Source of the DNA: Desulfobulbus sp.
Lineage (GTDB): Bacteria > Desulfobacterota > Desulfobulbia > Desulfobulbales > Desulfobulbaceae
DNA length: 64,000 nucleotides
Direction: 5' to 3'
Assembly: GCA_031280615.1 (NCBI GenBank)
Contig: JAITGO010000017.1
Span: 124,001 to 188,000, forward strand
This document shows, piece after piece, positions 15,476 to 25,110 of this stretch. How positions within the stretch are numbered: the stretch's first letter is position 1; each line of letters opens with the position of its first letter. The position numbers and the translations under genes are program-made. A model generated the notes under the pieces. The model did not search any database. It saw only the letters and a program-made list of their open reading frames with translations, and had not been told where the DNA came from.

Positions 15476-16786
15476 ATGATCACACCCATAGCGCTCAACT
15501 CCGACGAGGGCCAAAGGATTGCGGTTGCAATCCGCAACCGTTTTGCCGATGCGACCGATGCCGCCTGCAGGGAGACGGTGGCCACCATCCTGGATCGGGT
15601 GCGCCAGGAAGGCGACGCGGCGGTGCTCGACTACTGCCGCCGGTTCGACTGCCCGGTGATGAACCGGGAAGGCTTGCGGGTCACGCCCGAGGAATTCGAC
15701 CGGGCCGAAGACGAGGCCGACGCGGAACTCCGCAAAAGCCTGCGCTTTGCCGCCGAACGCATCCGCCGCTTCCACGAGCGCGAGATGGAGGATTCCTGGC
15801 TGCTGACCCGTGACGACGGGGTGGTCACCGGTCGGTTGGTGCGGCCGGTGGATTCGGCCGGCCTGTATGTGCCCGGTGGCAAGGAAGGCTCGACGCCGCT
15901 GGTCTCCTCGGTGCTGATGAACGGCATTCCGGCCCAGATCGCGGGCGTGGGCCGGCGGGTGATGGTGACCCCGCCCGGCCGCGACGGTCGGGTGAGCTCG
16001 GCCTTGCTGCTGGCGGCGCGGGAGATCGGCATCGACGAGGTCTACAAGGTCGGATCGGCCTGGGCAATCGGCGCCCTGGCCTACGGCACCGCCACCATCC
16101 CCAGGGTGGACGTGATCGTCGGGCCGGGCAACCAATATGTGGCCGAGGCCAAGCGTCAGGTGATGGGCCGGGTGCGGATCGACATGCTCGCCGGGCCGAG
16201 CGAGGTGTTGATCGTGGCCGACGACACCGCCGAGGCCGCCTTTGTCGCCGCCGACATGCTGGCCCAGGCCGAGCACGATCCCCAGGCGCTGGCCATGGTC
16301 ATCACCACCAGCAGCCGGCTGGCCACGGCCGTGGGCACGGAGTTGGAGCGCCAGCTGCCGCTTTTGCCTAGGGCCGACATCGCCCGCACCGCGCTGGCCG
16401 ACCGGGGCCTGATCCTGGTGGCCGACAGTTTGGCCGCGGCCGTCGACCTGGCTAACGAGGTCGCGATCGAGCACCTGGAGCTGCAGGTAGCCGAGCCGTG
16501 GCAGTGGCTGCCGAAAATCCGCCATGCCGGGGCCGTGTTCCTGGGCAACTGGACCCCGGAGGCGGCGGGCGACTATGTGGCCGGGCCCAACCACGTCCTG
16601 CCGACCATGGGCACCGCCCGCATCGCCTCGGCCCTGGGAGTGGAAACCTTTTTGAAGAAGAGTTCGATCATCAGCTATTCCCGTCAAGCCCTGGAGGCCG
16701 ACAGCGACCATATCCAGCGGCTGGCCGGCCTGGAAGGGCTGACGGCGCACGGCAATTCGGTGGCGGTCCGCCTTGGCCGAGGATAG
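15476..16786 (+). CDS. hisD: Histidinol dehydrogenase
   Basis: The 436-residue protein carries the family blocks YVPGGKEGSTPL, VDVIVGPGNQYVAEAK, MLAGPSEVLI and AQAEHDPQA; the last contributes zinc ligands. NHVLPTMGTAR and SALGVETFLKK also match. It catalyses the last two steps of histidine synthesis, L-histidinol to L-histidine with two NAD+. The start at 15476 follows AAGGA by 9 bases and gives the usual length of about 430. No other his gene is in the window, so the pathway is split on this chromosome. It overlaps rsmG by 14 bases. Confidence 0.95.
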   Translation: MITPIALNSDEGQRIAVAIRNRFADATDAACRETVATILDRVRQEGDAAVLDYCRRFDCPVMNREGLRVTPEEFDRAEDEADAELRKSLRFAAERIRRFHEREMEDSWLLTRDDGVVTGRLVRPVDSAGLYVPGGKEGSTPLVSSVLMNGIPAQIAGVGRRVMVTPPGRDGRVSSALLLAAREIGIDEVYKVGSAWAIGALAYGTATIPRVDVIVGPGNQYVAEAKRQVMGRVRIDMLAGPSEVLIVADDTAEAAFVAADMLAQAEHDPQALAMVITTSSRLATAVGTELERQLPLLPRADIARTALADRGLILVADSLAAAVDLANEVAIEHLELQVAEPWQWLPKIRHAGAVFLGNWTPEAAGDYVAGPNHVLPTMGTARIASALGVETFLKKSSIISYSRQALEADSDHIQRLAGLEGLTAHGNSVAVRLGRG

Positions 16787-17429
16787 CCGGCAACTGCTCG
16801 CCGAGGGGGCCAGGGCCCTGGGAATCGGGCTGGGGGCCGCGGCCGTCGACCGGCTGGCGCTGTATCTGGCCGAGCTGATGAAGTGGAGCCGGCGGGTCAA
16901 CCTGATCGCCCGCGACACCCCGGAGTTACAGGCCATCGACACCCATTTCCTCGACGCGCTCACCCTGGTGCCGCTGCTGGAGGAGGGCGGCGGCGCGCTC
17001 CACCTGCTCGATGTCGGCACCGGCGCCGGTTTTCCCGGCCTGGTTCTGGCCTGCGTCCTGCCCGCCGCCCGTTTCACCCTGGTGGAGCCGAGGCAGAAGC
17101 GGGTGAGTTTTTTGCGCCATATTGTCCGTACCCTGGACCTGGACAACGTCGAGGTAGTGGCCGACCGGATCGAGCCCCATGCCGTGGCCTGGCACGGCCG
17201 CTTCACCCATCTCACCAGCCGGGCCGTGGCCGAGCCGGCCGCCTTCCTGCCGCTGATCCGGCCCCTGGCCGCCCCGGCGACCGAGGTGATCCTCATGTTG
17301 GCCCGCCCGGAGGCCCTGGTCGGGCTCGAGCACTTGCCCGCCGGCCCGTGGCGGCTTGCCATCAGCCGCGAGTTCGTCCTGCCGTTTTCCGGCGCGCCCC
17401 GGCTGCTGGCCGTGGTCCGTTGCGGGTGA
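16773..17429 (+). CDS. rsmG: 16S rRNA (guanine527-N7)-methyltransferase
   Basis: The 218-residue protein contains the SAM-binding motif LLDVGTGAGFPGL near residues 75-87. The RsmG-specific blocks are MKWSRRVNLIA upstream, LVEPRQKRVSFLRH and the later LTSRAVAE. It methylates G527 of 16S rRNA. Translation probably starts at the TTG at 16773, inside the end of hisD, which suggests coupling with the upstream gene. The pairing with hisD looks like operon convenience rather than shared function. Confidence 0.92.
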   Translation: MAEDSRQLLAEGARALGIGLGAAAVDRLALYLAELMKWSRRVNLIARDTPELQAIDTHFLDALTLVPLLEEGGGALHLLDVGTGAGFPGLVLACVLPAARFTLVEPRQKRVSFLRHIVRTLDLDNVEVVADRIEPHAVAWHGRFTHLTSRAVAEPAAFLPLIRPLAAPATEVILMLARPEALVGLEHLPAGPWRLAISREFVLPFSGAPRLLAVVRCG

Positions 17430-17516
17430 TACTTCTTTCTGGAATTAATGCGGTCGATCTGGTAGTAACAAATCTCTTTCTTCCACCATATCCACACGGA
17501 ATTGCTCCGTTGTTGA

Positions 17517-18611
<1,095 letters not shown>

Positions 18612-18636
18612 CCTCAACCCGGCAAGGAGGCACGGT

Positions 18637-19557
18637 ATGCCGCGACGGAAGAACATAGTCCTGATTGCCAACAGCTCGGGCGCTCGCATGGCCGCCGACG
18701 TGGCCCGCGAGCTGGACATCTCGGTGACCGAGATGATCGCCAAGCGTTTCGCCGACGGGGAATGGTACCACGCCTTTCCCCGCGACATCGCCGGCTGCGA
18801 TTTGGTGATCGTCGCCACCACCGAGGATGACGCCGCCCATCAGGAACTGATCGACCTGATCGCCGGCGCCCGCTACTGGAACGCCCTGTCGGTCAATGTG
18901 ATGATCCCGTACCTGGGCTATTCGACCATGGAGCGGGCCAAACCCGATTCCGGCGAGATTCCCAAGGGGATCACTCGCACCCGGCAGATCTTCCGCGCCC
19001 GGCCGGATTACGTCGCCTTCCTCGATCTGCACTCCGAATCGGTGATGCACGCCCACACCGGCGAGGTGCGCACCCGCCATCTGTGGACCGAGCGGGTGGC
19101 GGCGGAGAAGATCCGCCGGATGGGGCTGGACAATATCGTGCTGGTGTCGCCGGACTACGGCTTTTCCAAGCGGGTGGCGCGCCTGGCCGGCTTGCTCGGC
19201 TGCCCGCACACCGCTGCCAACAAGGACCGCTACGATGTCGACCAGACCATTGTCGGCCAGCTGTCCGGGGCGGTTCGGGGCCGCAACGCCATCATCTGCG
19301 ACGACATGATCCGCACCGGCGGCTCCATGCTCCAGACCGTGGACCGCTGCTACCAGGCCGGGGCGGTGAACGTGATGCTGATGGCCACCCACCTAGTCCT
19401 GGCCGGCAACGCCCGGGAACGATTCGTGGAAAAGGGGATCGACTGCATCATCGGCGCCGATACCTATCCGGGCCGGGAGAGCGACGAGCTGCTGCGGGTG
19501 TATTCGGCGGCGCCGGTGATCGCCGATGAATTGAGGGGATATTTCCGCCTGCACTGA
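18637..19557 (+). CDS. Divergent ribose-phosphate pyrophosphokinase-like protein
   Basis: The 306-residue protein has the two-domain PRPP-synthetase layout: FADGEWY (39-45), [17 protein letters not shown] (91-107), FLDLHSE (128-134) and the PRPP loop [11 protein letters not shown] (221-231). It differs from canonical Prs at several key places. The flexible loop lacks the usual RQDR, the PRPP loop has R in place of the usual D (DDMIDTGG), and the allosteric KRR region is not recognisable. It may be a divergent PRPP synthetase or a related pyrophosphokinase or phosphoribosyltransferase of other specificity. AAGGAGG lies 6 bases before the start. It sits between leuB and asd. Confidence 0.75.
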   Translation: MPRRKNIVLIANSSGARMAADVARELDISVTEMIAKRFADGEWYHAFPRDIAGCDLVIVATTEDDAAHQELIDLIAGARYWNALSVNVMIPYLGYSTMERAKPDSGEIPKGITRTRQIFRARPDYVAFLDLHSESVMHAHTGEVRTRHLWTERVAAEKIRRMGLDNIVLVSPDYGFSKRVARLAGLLGCPHTAANKDRYDVDQTIVGQLSGAVRGRNAIICDDMIRTGGSMLQTVDRCYQAGAVNVMLMATHLVLAGNARERFVEKGIDCIIGADTYPGRESDELLRVYSAAPVIADELRGYFRLH

Positions 19558-19595
19558 ACCAGGCGCAACATGATAACCACCAAGGGGAGAGCGAT

Positions 19596-20714
19596 ATGAA
19601 AAAGGTTGGTATTGTCGGCTGGCGCGGCATGGTCGGCTCGGTGCTGATGGAGCGGATGCGGCAGGAAGGGGATTTTACCGGGTACGAGCCCCGGTTTTTT
19701 TCCACCTCCCAGGCCGGGCAGGCGGGGCCGGAGGTCAACGGCACGGTCCATGAACTGCTGGATGCCAACAATCCGGGCTTGCTGGCGGAGATGGACATCG
19801 TCCTTTCCTGCCAGGGCGGCAGCTATACCGGCGAAATATATCCGCAACTGATGGCCAAGGGCTGGCAGGGCTACTGGATCGACGCCGCCTCCAAGCTGCG
19901 GCTGGACGCGGACTCGATCATCGTGCTGGATCCGGTCAATCGCCAGGTCATCGATCAGGGCCTGGCCAAGGGGATCAAGAAATATATCGGCGGCAACTGC
20001 ACCGTTTCCCTGATGCTGATGGCCCTGGGCGGCCTGTTCGAGCGGGGCTGGGTCGAATGGATCAGCAGCCAGACCTACCAGGCCGCTTCCGGCGCCGGGG
20101 CCAAGAACATGCGGGAGTTGGTCAACCAGATGCGGGTTGTCGGCACCAATGCCGGGCACCTGCTGGACAACCCGTCCGCGGCCATCCTCGAGCTTGACCG
20201 CAACGTGATCGCGACCCTGCGCGATGCGTCCTATCCGACCGCCAACTTCGGGGCGCCGCTGGCCGGCAGCCTCATTCCCTGGATCGACACTGCCATGGAC
20301 AACGGCCAGACCCGCGAGGAATGGAAGGGCGTCACCGAAACCAACAAGATCCTGGGCCTGGCCCCCGGCCAGATCCCGGTGGATGGCTGCTGCGTGCGGA
20401 TCAGTGCCATGCGCTGCCACAGCCAGGCCTTTACCATCAAGTTGAAAAAGGATGTGCCGCTAGCCGAGATCGAACAGGCCATCGCCAACCACAACCAATG
20501 GGTCTACCTGGTCGAGAACACCAAGGAACAGACCCTGAAGGAGTTGACCCCGGCCCGAGTCACTGGCACCCTCGACATTCCGGTGGGCCGTTTGCGCAAA
20601 ATGAACATCGGGCCCGAATACCTCAGTGCCTTTTCGGTGGGCGACCAGCTGCTCTGGGGCGCGGCCGAGCCGGTCCGGCGGATGCTGAAGATCGCCCTGG
20701 AGTATATCGGATAA
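19596..20714 (+). CDS. asd: Aspartate-semialdehyde dehydrogenase
   Basis: The 372-residue protein starts with the NADP-binding motif [18 protein letters not shown]. The catalytic cysteine is C135 in GGNCTVSLM, and the catalytic histidine is H275 in RCHSQAFT. These match the enterobacterial-type Asd, about 370 residues long. The enzyme makes aspartate semialdehyde for lysine, diaminopimelate, threonine and methionine. It is the last gene of a plus-strand run and is followed by an intrinsic terminator at 20769. Confidence 0.95.
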   Translation: MKKVGIVGWRGMVGSVLMERMRQEGDFTGYEPRFFSTSQAGQAGPEVNGTVHELLDANNPGLLAEMDIVLSCQGGSYTGEIYPQLMAKGWQGYWIDAASKLRLDADSIIVLDPVNRQVIDQGLAKGIKKYIGGNCTVSLMLMALGGLFERGWVEWISSQTYQAASGAGAKNMRELVNQMRVVGTNAGHLLDNPSAAILELDRNVIATLRDASYPTANFGAPLAGSLIPWIDTAMDNGQTREEWKGVTETNKILGLAPGQIPVDGCCVRISAMRCHSQAFTIKLKKDVPLAEIEQAIANHNQWVYLVENTKEQTLKELTPARVTGTLDIPVGRLRKMNIGPEYLSAFSVGDQLLWGAAEPVRRMLKIALEYIG

Positions 20715-20768
20715 GGTATCGATTGCACCGAACCGACGGGGGGCCGATTGTCCTCCATCAAAACCAAA

Positions 20769-20800
20769 GGCCGCTTCCTTGTCGGGAAGCGGCCTTTTTT
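20769..20800 (+). terminator. Intrinsic terminator after asd
   Basis: GGCCGCTTCC and GGGAAGCGGCC form a strong stem with a short loop, followed by six T residues. It lies between the convergent asd and metallo-hydrolase genes. The minus strand also has a T-rich tail, so it may serve both. Confidence 0.9.
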
Positions 20801-20831
20801 ATGGACGGCTCGATGAGTGATCGATGAGGGC

Positions 20832-21809
20832 TTATTCCTTGTTTGCCGGCGGCATTGGCGTAAACTCGATCGGCACCCAGGCGTAGCTGCCCTTGCCTTC
20901 GGCGCGGACATGGCCGATGCCCGGGAAGGGCAGGTGCATCCCGGCCACCAGCGACTGGCTGGCCGCCATGGCCTGCATGATGGCCTTGCGGGTGGCAATG
21001 GCCTGCTTCTGGTCGACATCGAACTCCATGGACACCTCCGGCCGTGTGAACTGAACGGCGTGGGCATGGACCAGGTCTCCCCAGATCAACAGCTTTTGTC
21101 CCATCGATTCCACGGTATAGGCAGTGTGGCCGGGGGTGTGGCCATAGGCTTCGACCGCTTTGACGCCGGGAACGAGCATTGTGCCTGCGGCAAAGGTCTT
21201 CCACTGGCCGGTGGCCAGGTACGGGGTGGCGATGTCTTGGACTCGCTTAAAATTGGGGCGGGCCCTTTCCGGGGCCGAGGCGGCGTTTTTTTCCGAAAGC
21301 CAGTAGTCGTTGTCCACTTGGGGAACCCAGACCGTGGCCTTGGCAAAGAGCGGTTTGTCCTGGTTGTCGCGCAGGCCGCCGATGTGATCGCCGTGCAGAT
21401 GGGTGACGATGACCGTGTCGACCTGGTCCGGTTCATAGCCGGCGGCCTTCATGTTGTCCACGACATGGCCCAGGCTCGGACCGATGAGTTTGGCCGCGCC
21501 GGTATCGACCAGCACCAGATGGTCGCCGGTGTTGATCAGGTAGGCATTGACCGCGGTCTGCATGGTGGGATTGCCGACGAACATCCGGGCCAGCAGGCGA
21601 TCCAGATCGGCCGGCTTGGCGTTGTGCAAGAGCTTGGTATCCAGTTGAATGGCGCCGTCGTACAGGGCGGTGATCTCGAACCGGCCCAATTGCATACGAT
21701 AATAACCGGGGACCTGGGGCCGCGTCGGGGGCGCCTGGGCCTGGGAAACGGCGAAGGAGCCGAGGAAGAGGGCGGTGGTCAGCAACAGAATTTGAGGCAG
21801 GAAATGCAT
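20832..21809 (-). CDS. Periplasmic metallo-beta-lactamase-fold hydrolase
   Basis: The 325-residue precursor has a signal peptide with AQA before residue 27 (hydrophobic core residues 7-20). The mature part carries the dinuclear zinc motif HLHGDH at 137-142, a later GHTPGHTAY block and GDLVHAH. This is the MBL-fold family; the spacing resembles quorum-lactone hydrolases and related periplasmic MBL proteins rather than true beta-lactamases. The substrate is not predictable. The start at 21809 has AAGGAGGA 7-8 bases upstream. It is the downstream end of a minus-strand accessory block. Confidence 0.85.
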   Translation of the reverse strand: MHFLPQILLLTTALFLGSFAVSQAQAPPTRPQVPGYYRMQLGRFEITALYDGAIQLDTKLLHNAKPADLDRLLARMFVGNPTMQTAVNAYLINTGDHLVLVDTGAAKLIGPSLGHVVDNMKAAGYEPDQVDTVIVTHLHGDHIGGLRDNQDKPLFAKATVWVPQVDNDYWLSEKNAASAPERARPNFKRVQDIATPYLATGQWKTFAAGTMLVPGVKAVEAYGHTPGHTAYTVESMGQKLLIWGDLVHAHAVQFTRPEVSMEFDVDQKQAIATRKAIMQAMAASQSLVAGMHLPFPGIGHVRAEGKGSYAWVPIEFTPMPPANKE

Positions 21810-22045
21810 GGTCGTGTCCTCCTTCGTGCAGAGTGAAAATGAACCGGCGCCGGGTCGGTTGCGTGGACGGGCAAGGGCCACCTGCGCCGGCAATCAAAGG
21901 GTCCGGTCGGCCTCCGGCCGGCTTTCCGGCGATGCCGCGATTCGGGAGCTCGACCGATGGGGTAAACACTAAGGTCCCGCCATGAAAGTGGCAACGGAAA
22001 AGGACGGAGCCCCGGATAGTTGGTTGCGTAGTTCCGAGTCGTCTA

Positions 22046-22831
22046 TCAACGCTGGATAAAGCCGAGCGCCTTCAGGTTTTTGGCCCAGGTGGCCCAGGGG
22101 CCGGATTCGAAGGAAACCGTCATCCGTTTGGGATCGAACAGCACCGTGGCATCCTGGTCGAGGTGGCATTTGCGGTCGTAGTTGGTGTGGCTGATGCGCA
22201 ACTGCCAGATGCCGTTTTCATGCTTGGTGAGCTCCTCGACATAGACCGGGTGGCCGGTGGGCATGCCGCGGCCGGCATTGGCGGCGAGCACCAGGACCGA
22301 GCCGGCCTGGGGGATGGAGGAGGCGGCGCCGTTTTTCTCGGCACAGGCAAACCACTGCACCGGGCTAGTGTCGCCGAGCTTGCAGGTGGCAAGGCCGGTG
22401 CGGCAACGGGCGTAGATCAGACTTTGCGGCTGGCAGCGGCCGGAGGTCCGTACCACCTTGGTTTCAGTGGCCGTGTGCGCCTTGGTCGCGGTTTTTTCCC
22501 CTTTCTTGGCGACATGGGCACTTTTTGCGCTTTTCGCCGGAACCTGGCGCTTTACCACCGTGGTGGTTGCCGGCTGGAGGCGATAGCAGGCGGCCCGGTC
22601 GCGTTCGCTTCTGCGCACCTGCGCCGGATCGAGGCAGCCTGAGCGCCGGTTGGCGGCTTCGTCTGTCTCCGGAGCATTCTCCTCAACGGACGAAGGGGCG
22701 ATGGCGGCCGGAGGAGCGGCCTCCGGCGTCGTCGTCCGGCTTTCGGACTGCTTGGCGGAACAGCCGGCCAAGGCCAGCAGCAACAAACCGATCAGGGGAA
22801 AGAGTGCGGTGCCGGGGGCAAAACGATTCAT
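22046..22831 (-). CDS. Lipoprotein with CHAP-like C-terminal domain
   Basis: The 261-residue precursor starts with a lipoprotein signal ending in LLALAGC, so the mature N terminus should be lipidated. The middle (about residues 60-135) is low in complexity and rich in Ala, Lys, Thr and Pro, like a flexible envelope-spanning linker. The C-terminal 120 residues contain GSVLVLAAN, GHPVYVEEL and WQLRISHTNYD, which resemble the second half of CHAP amidase domains; several cysteines precede them. Cell-wall-related function is a guess. It lies 55 bases downstream of the radical SAM gene on the same strand. Confidence 0.65.
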   Translation of the reverse strand: MNRFAPGTALFPLIGLLLLALAGCSAKQSESRTTTPEAAPPAAIAPSSVEENAPETDEAANRRSGCLDPAQVRRSERDRAACYRLQPATTTVVKRQVPAKSAKSAHVAKKGEKTATKAHTATETKVVRTSGRCQPQSLIYARCRTGLATCKLGDTSPVQWFACAEKNGAASSIPQAGSVLVLAANAGRGMPTGHPVYVEELTKHENGIWQLRISHTNYDRKCHLDQDATVLFDPKRMTVSFESGPWATWAKNLKALGFIQR

Positions 22832-22886
22832 GGGGATTCCTCTCGCGGTGCGGGGGTTGGTGAGGACCAGGCTGCGTTTGCGAAGC

Positions 22887-23714
22887 TCACGCCTGGCCAA
22901 CGCATTTTCGACAGATGGGCAGCCGGTATTCGCCATTTCTGAGTTGCTTTCTAATGGCGCGATATCGGGGGCTAAACCAGATGTCGAGCAACTTCTCCGT
23001 ACGGATATTTCCGAAGATCACGGAACTATGATAATCGTGGCAGCACAGGATCACATTGCCGGCATAGTCGATGGCGACCGGGTTGCCGGGGTCCGAGCAG
23101 CGAGGCGTGGTGTTTACCACCGCGGGCTGAATCAAACCGCCCCGGTTGTATAACGGCGTGGCCGGATCGAAACGATCGTAGCGGATTCTGTGCGTCAGGT
23201 TACTGTTCCCTTCCACATGGGCAAAGAGGGCCTGTATGTTGCTGCCCATCGTCGCGCCGTGTTGGGTGATGGAAAATTTGTCGACGCCGGCGGCAATCAG
23301 GGCGTGGAAAGTGTCGACGGTCAAGACGTCGCCGTTGGAGATAAGGACGATATGGGCATTGGGCAGCTTTTTTCAGGTGTACGCCATCAATGGGACGAGT
23401 CTGCGGTCAAGGAGCGGCTCGCCGTAGAGTTGTGGGCTGAGCCGTCCTCTGAAGTTGATCGTGGCTAGCTCGTCGATCAACTTGCAGTAGATCGCTTCAT
23501 CCATGAGCCGTTCGTTGGCGATCAATCCCCGCTCGAATACGCTGTTGGGACAGTAGGCGCATCGCCTGTTGCAGGAGGTGTTGATTTCTATGTTGAAGTC
23601 GCTGAAAAAATCCCAATGGCCGTAGCGGACGACAAATTTGATGAAATACCGGACCCATTTCAGACGAATGGATGCAGAGGTTTTCATCTGGAGACTCGGA
23701 TTCGACTGGTCCAT
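22887..23714 (-). pseudogene. Radical SAM/SPASM protein interrupted by an in-frame TGA
   Basis: Reading the minus strand from the ATG at 23714, the frame encodes the radical SAM cluster motif CNRRCAYCP, then GEPLLDRRLVPLMAYT. A TGA follows at 23373-23375. The same frame continues without a break as KKLPNAHIVLISNGD and ends with a SPASM-like cysteine cluster (CSDPG, VILCCHD, ICRKC) at 22887. Both halves are clearly parts of one enzyme, so this is a nonsense codon rather than a frameshift. In relatives as I remember them a basic residue sits here, so CGA to TGA is a simple explanation. Selenocysteine or a sequence error cannot be excluded. The true start is uncertain (23714 or 23687). Confidence 0.8.
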
Positions 23715-23872
23715 GATGTCGTTGTCGTGCTGGAGTGGCGCTGGGAAAGAAAAGACCACGCTCTTCTGCCCGTTGATTCCGAAAAGAGAGAAGCTCGCGA
23801 ACACCCGCATCAAGCCGCACCACGAAGCGGCTTTGGCTTGAAAACCTGCCGGCTTGAATAAATTGTCAGGAC

Positions 23873-24334
23873 TTACTTGTTGCAATTGCCGCTTTGCGCC
23901 AACGATAATTCCTGCACCGCGCTTGCCCCTTGCTCCGATGGTACGACCTCCAGGTCGGCCCCGCCCACAAATACCCCGATCTTGATATACTGGCGAACGA
24001 AATAGTTGGTACCGCTTTTGGTGAAAATGCTGATCTGGTTCGGGGAGAATTCGGATTCGGTGGAAATGACGTGTTCTCTGTCGCCATCGACTGATTTATA
24101 GAAGAATACCTGGGGCGCGGATTCTCCGAGGCATTCACCATCGATCCAGATATCCTTCTTTATCGCTCCGCCGATGTTGCTGTCCCGGTAGATGTAAATA
24201 CCTGATTGGCCTGCCGGTGGAGCGTCAAAGCGCTTTGCCTGGGCTGAAAGTTCCTTGCTCGTCATCGGAACCGAGGCGCAGCCGGAAACAAACAAGGCAA
24301 CGCTTGCAACTGTTGCAACAACTGCGAACTTCAT
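23873..24334 (-). CDS. DUF2846-type lipoprotein
   Basis: The 153-residue precursor has a lipoprotein signal ending in LFVSGC near residue 19. The mature domain contains SGIYIYRDSNIGGAIKKDIWIDG and ESAPQVFFY, the pattern of the DUF2846 family of small envelope lipoproteins. The start at 24334 rather than 24340 is chosen because GGAG lies 6 bases upstream. Function is unknown. It lies just upstream of the radical SAM gene and downstream of lolD, which belongs to the export system that would sort it. Confidence 0.75.
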   Translation of the reverse strand: MKFAVVATVASVALFVSGCASVPMTSKELSAQAKRFDAPPAGQSGIYIYRDSNIGGAIKKDIWIDGECLGESAPQVFFYKSVDGDREHVISTESEFSPNQISIFTKSGTNYFVRQYIKIGVFVGGADLEVVPSEQGASAVQELSLAQSGNCNK

Positions 24335-24384
24335 GGGCATCTCCTCTCTTGGGATGGGGTGTGGCTTAATACGGCATTGTGGGA

Positions 24385-25110
24385 TCAGGTGGCTATGTTG
24401 TCAGTCGCGTCCGGGTCGGAGAGCGGGCGATCGGCCTGCAGCCGGCCGTCTGCCAGGGTCAGGCAGCGATCCATGGCTCGGGCCAACTCCAGGTTGTGGG
24501 TGACCATGATCACCGCCAGGCCGAGATTGCGGCTTAGCTCATGCAAGAGGGCAAAGACCCGGTTGCCGCTGGCCGCGTCGAGATTGCCGGTGGGTTCGTC
24601 GGCCAGCAGCAGGGCCGGGTCCATCACCAGGGCGCGGGCCAGGGCGACCCGTTGCTGCTCGCCGCCGGACAGCTCGCCGCTGCGGTGATACAGCCGTTGG
24701 CCCAGCCCCACCCGCTCCAGCAGATGCCGGGCCTTGTCCTTGAGGGCCGCGCGCGGCCGGCCGTTGATCAAGCCGGGCATCATCACGTTTTCAAGGGCGG
24801 TGAATTCCGGCAGCAGGTGGTGGAACTGGAAGATGAAGCCGATGTGGGCGTTGCGGTGGCCGGCCAAGTCCGGCTCGTTCTTGTCGGTCAATTCCCGGCC
24901 GCGGAAAAAGAGCCGTCCCGAGTCCGGCGCGTCCAAGGTGCCCAGGATCTGGAGCAAGGTGGTCTTGCCCGAACCCGAGGCCCCGACGATGGCGACCATC
25001 TCGCCCGCCCGGACGGCAAGGTCGACCCGGTCGAGCACGACGATGGTGTCGCTGCCGCTGCGGTAGGAGCGGCAGAGGTCCTCGGCCTTGAGGAGGGCGT
25101 CGTCATTCAT
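24385..25110 (-). CDS. lolD: Lipoprotein-releasing ABC transporter, ATPase subunit
   Basis: The 241-residue protein has Walker A GASGSGKTT, the Q-loop, the signature LSGGEQQRVALARAL and Walker B LLLADEPTGNLD. This is the pattern of the LolD/MacB branch of ABC ATPases. With the LolC/E permease it lifts mature lipoproteins from the inner membrane to the periplasmic carrier. It overlaps lolC by 8 bases, so the two are translated together. Confidence 0.92.
   Translation of the reverse strand: MNDDALLKAEDLCRSYRSGSDTIVVLDRVDLAVRAGEMVAIVGASGSGKTTLLQILGTLDAPDSGRLFFRGRELTDKNEPDLAGHRNAHIGFIFQFHHLLPEFTALENVMMPGLINGRPRAALKDKARHLLERVGLGQRLYHRSGELSGGEQQRVALARALVMDPALLLADEPTGNLDAASGNRVFALLHELSRNLGLAVIMVTHNLELARAMDRCLTLADGRLQADRPLSDPDATDNIAT

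Noticed and set aside
23300..23375. Selenocysteine codon in the radical SAM gene
   Set aside because: No stem-loop with the spacing of a bacterial SECIS is visible after the TGA; kept as a possibility but not annotated.
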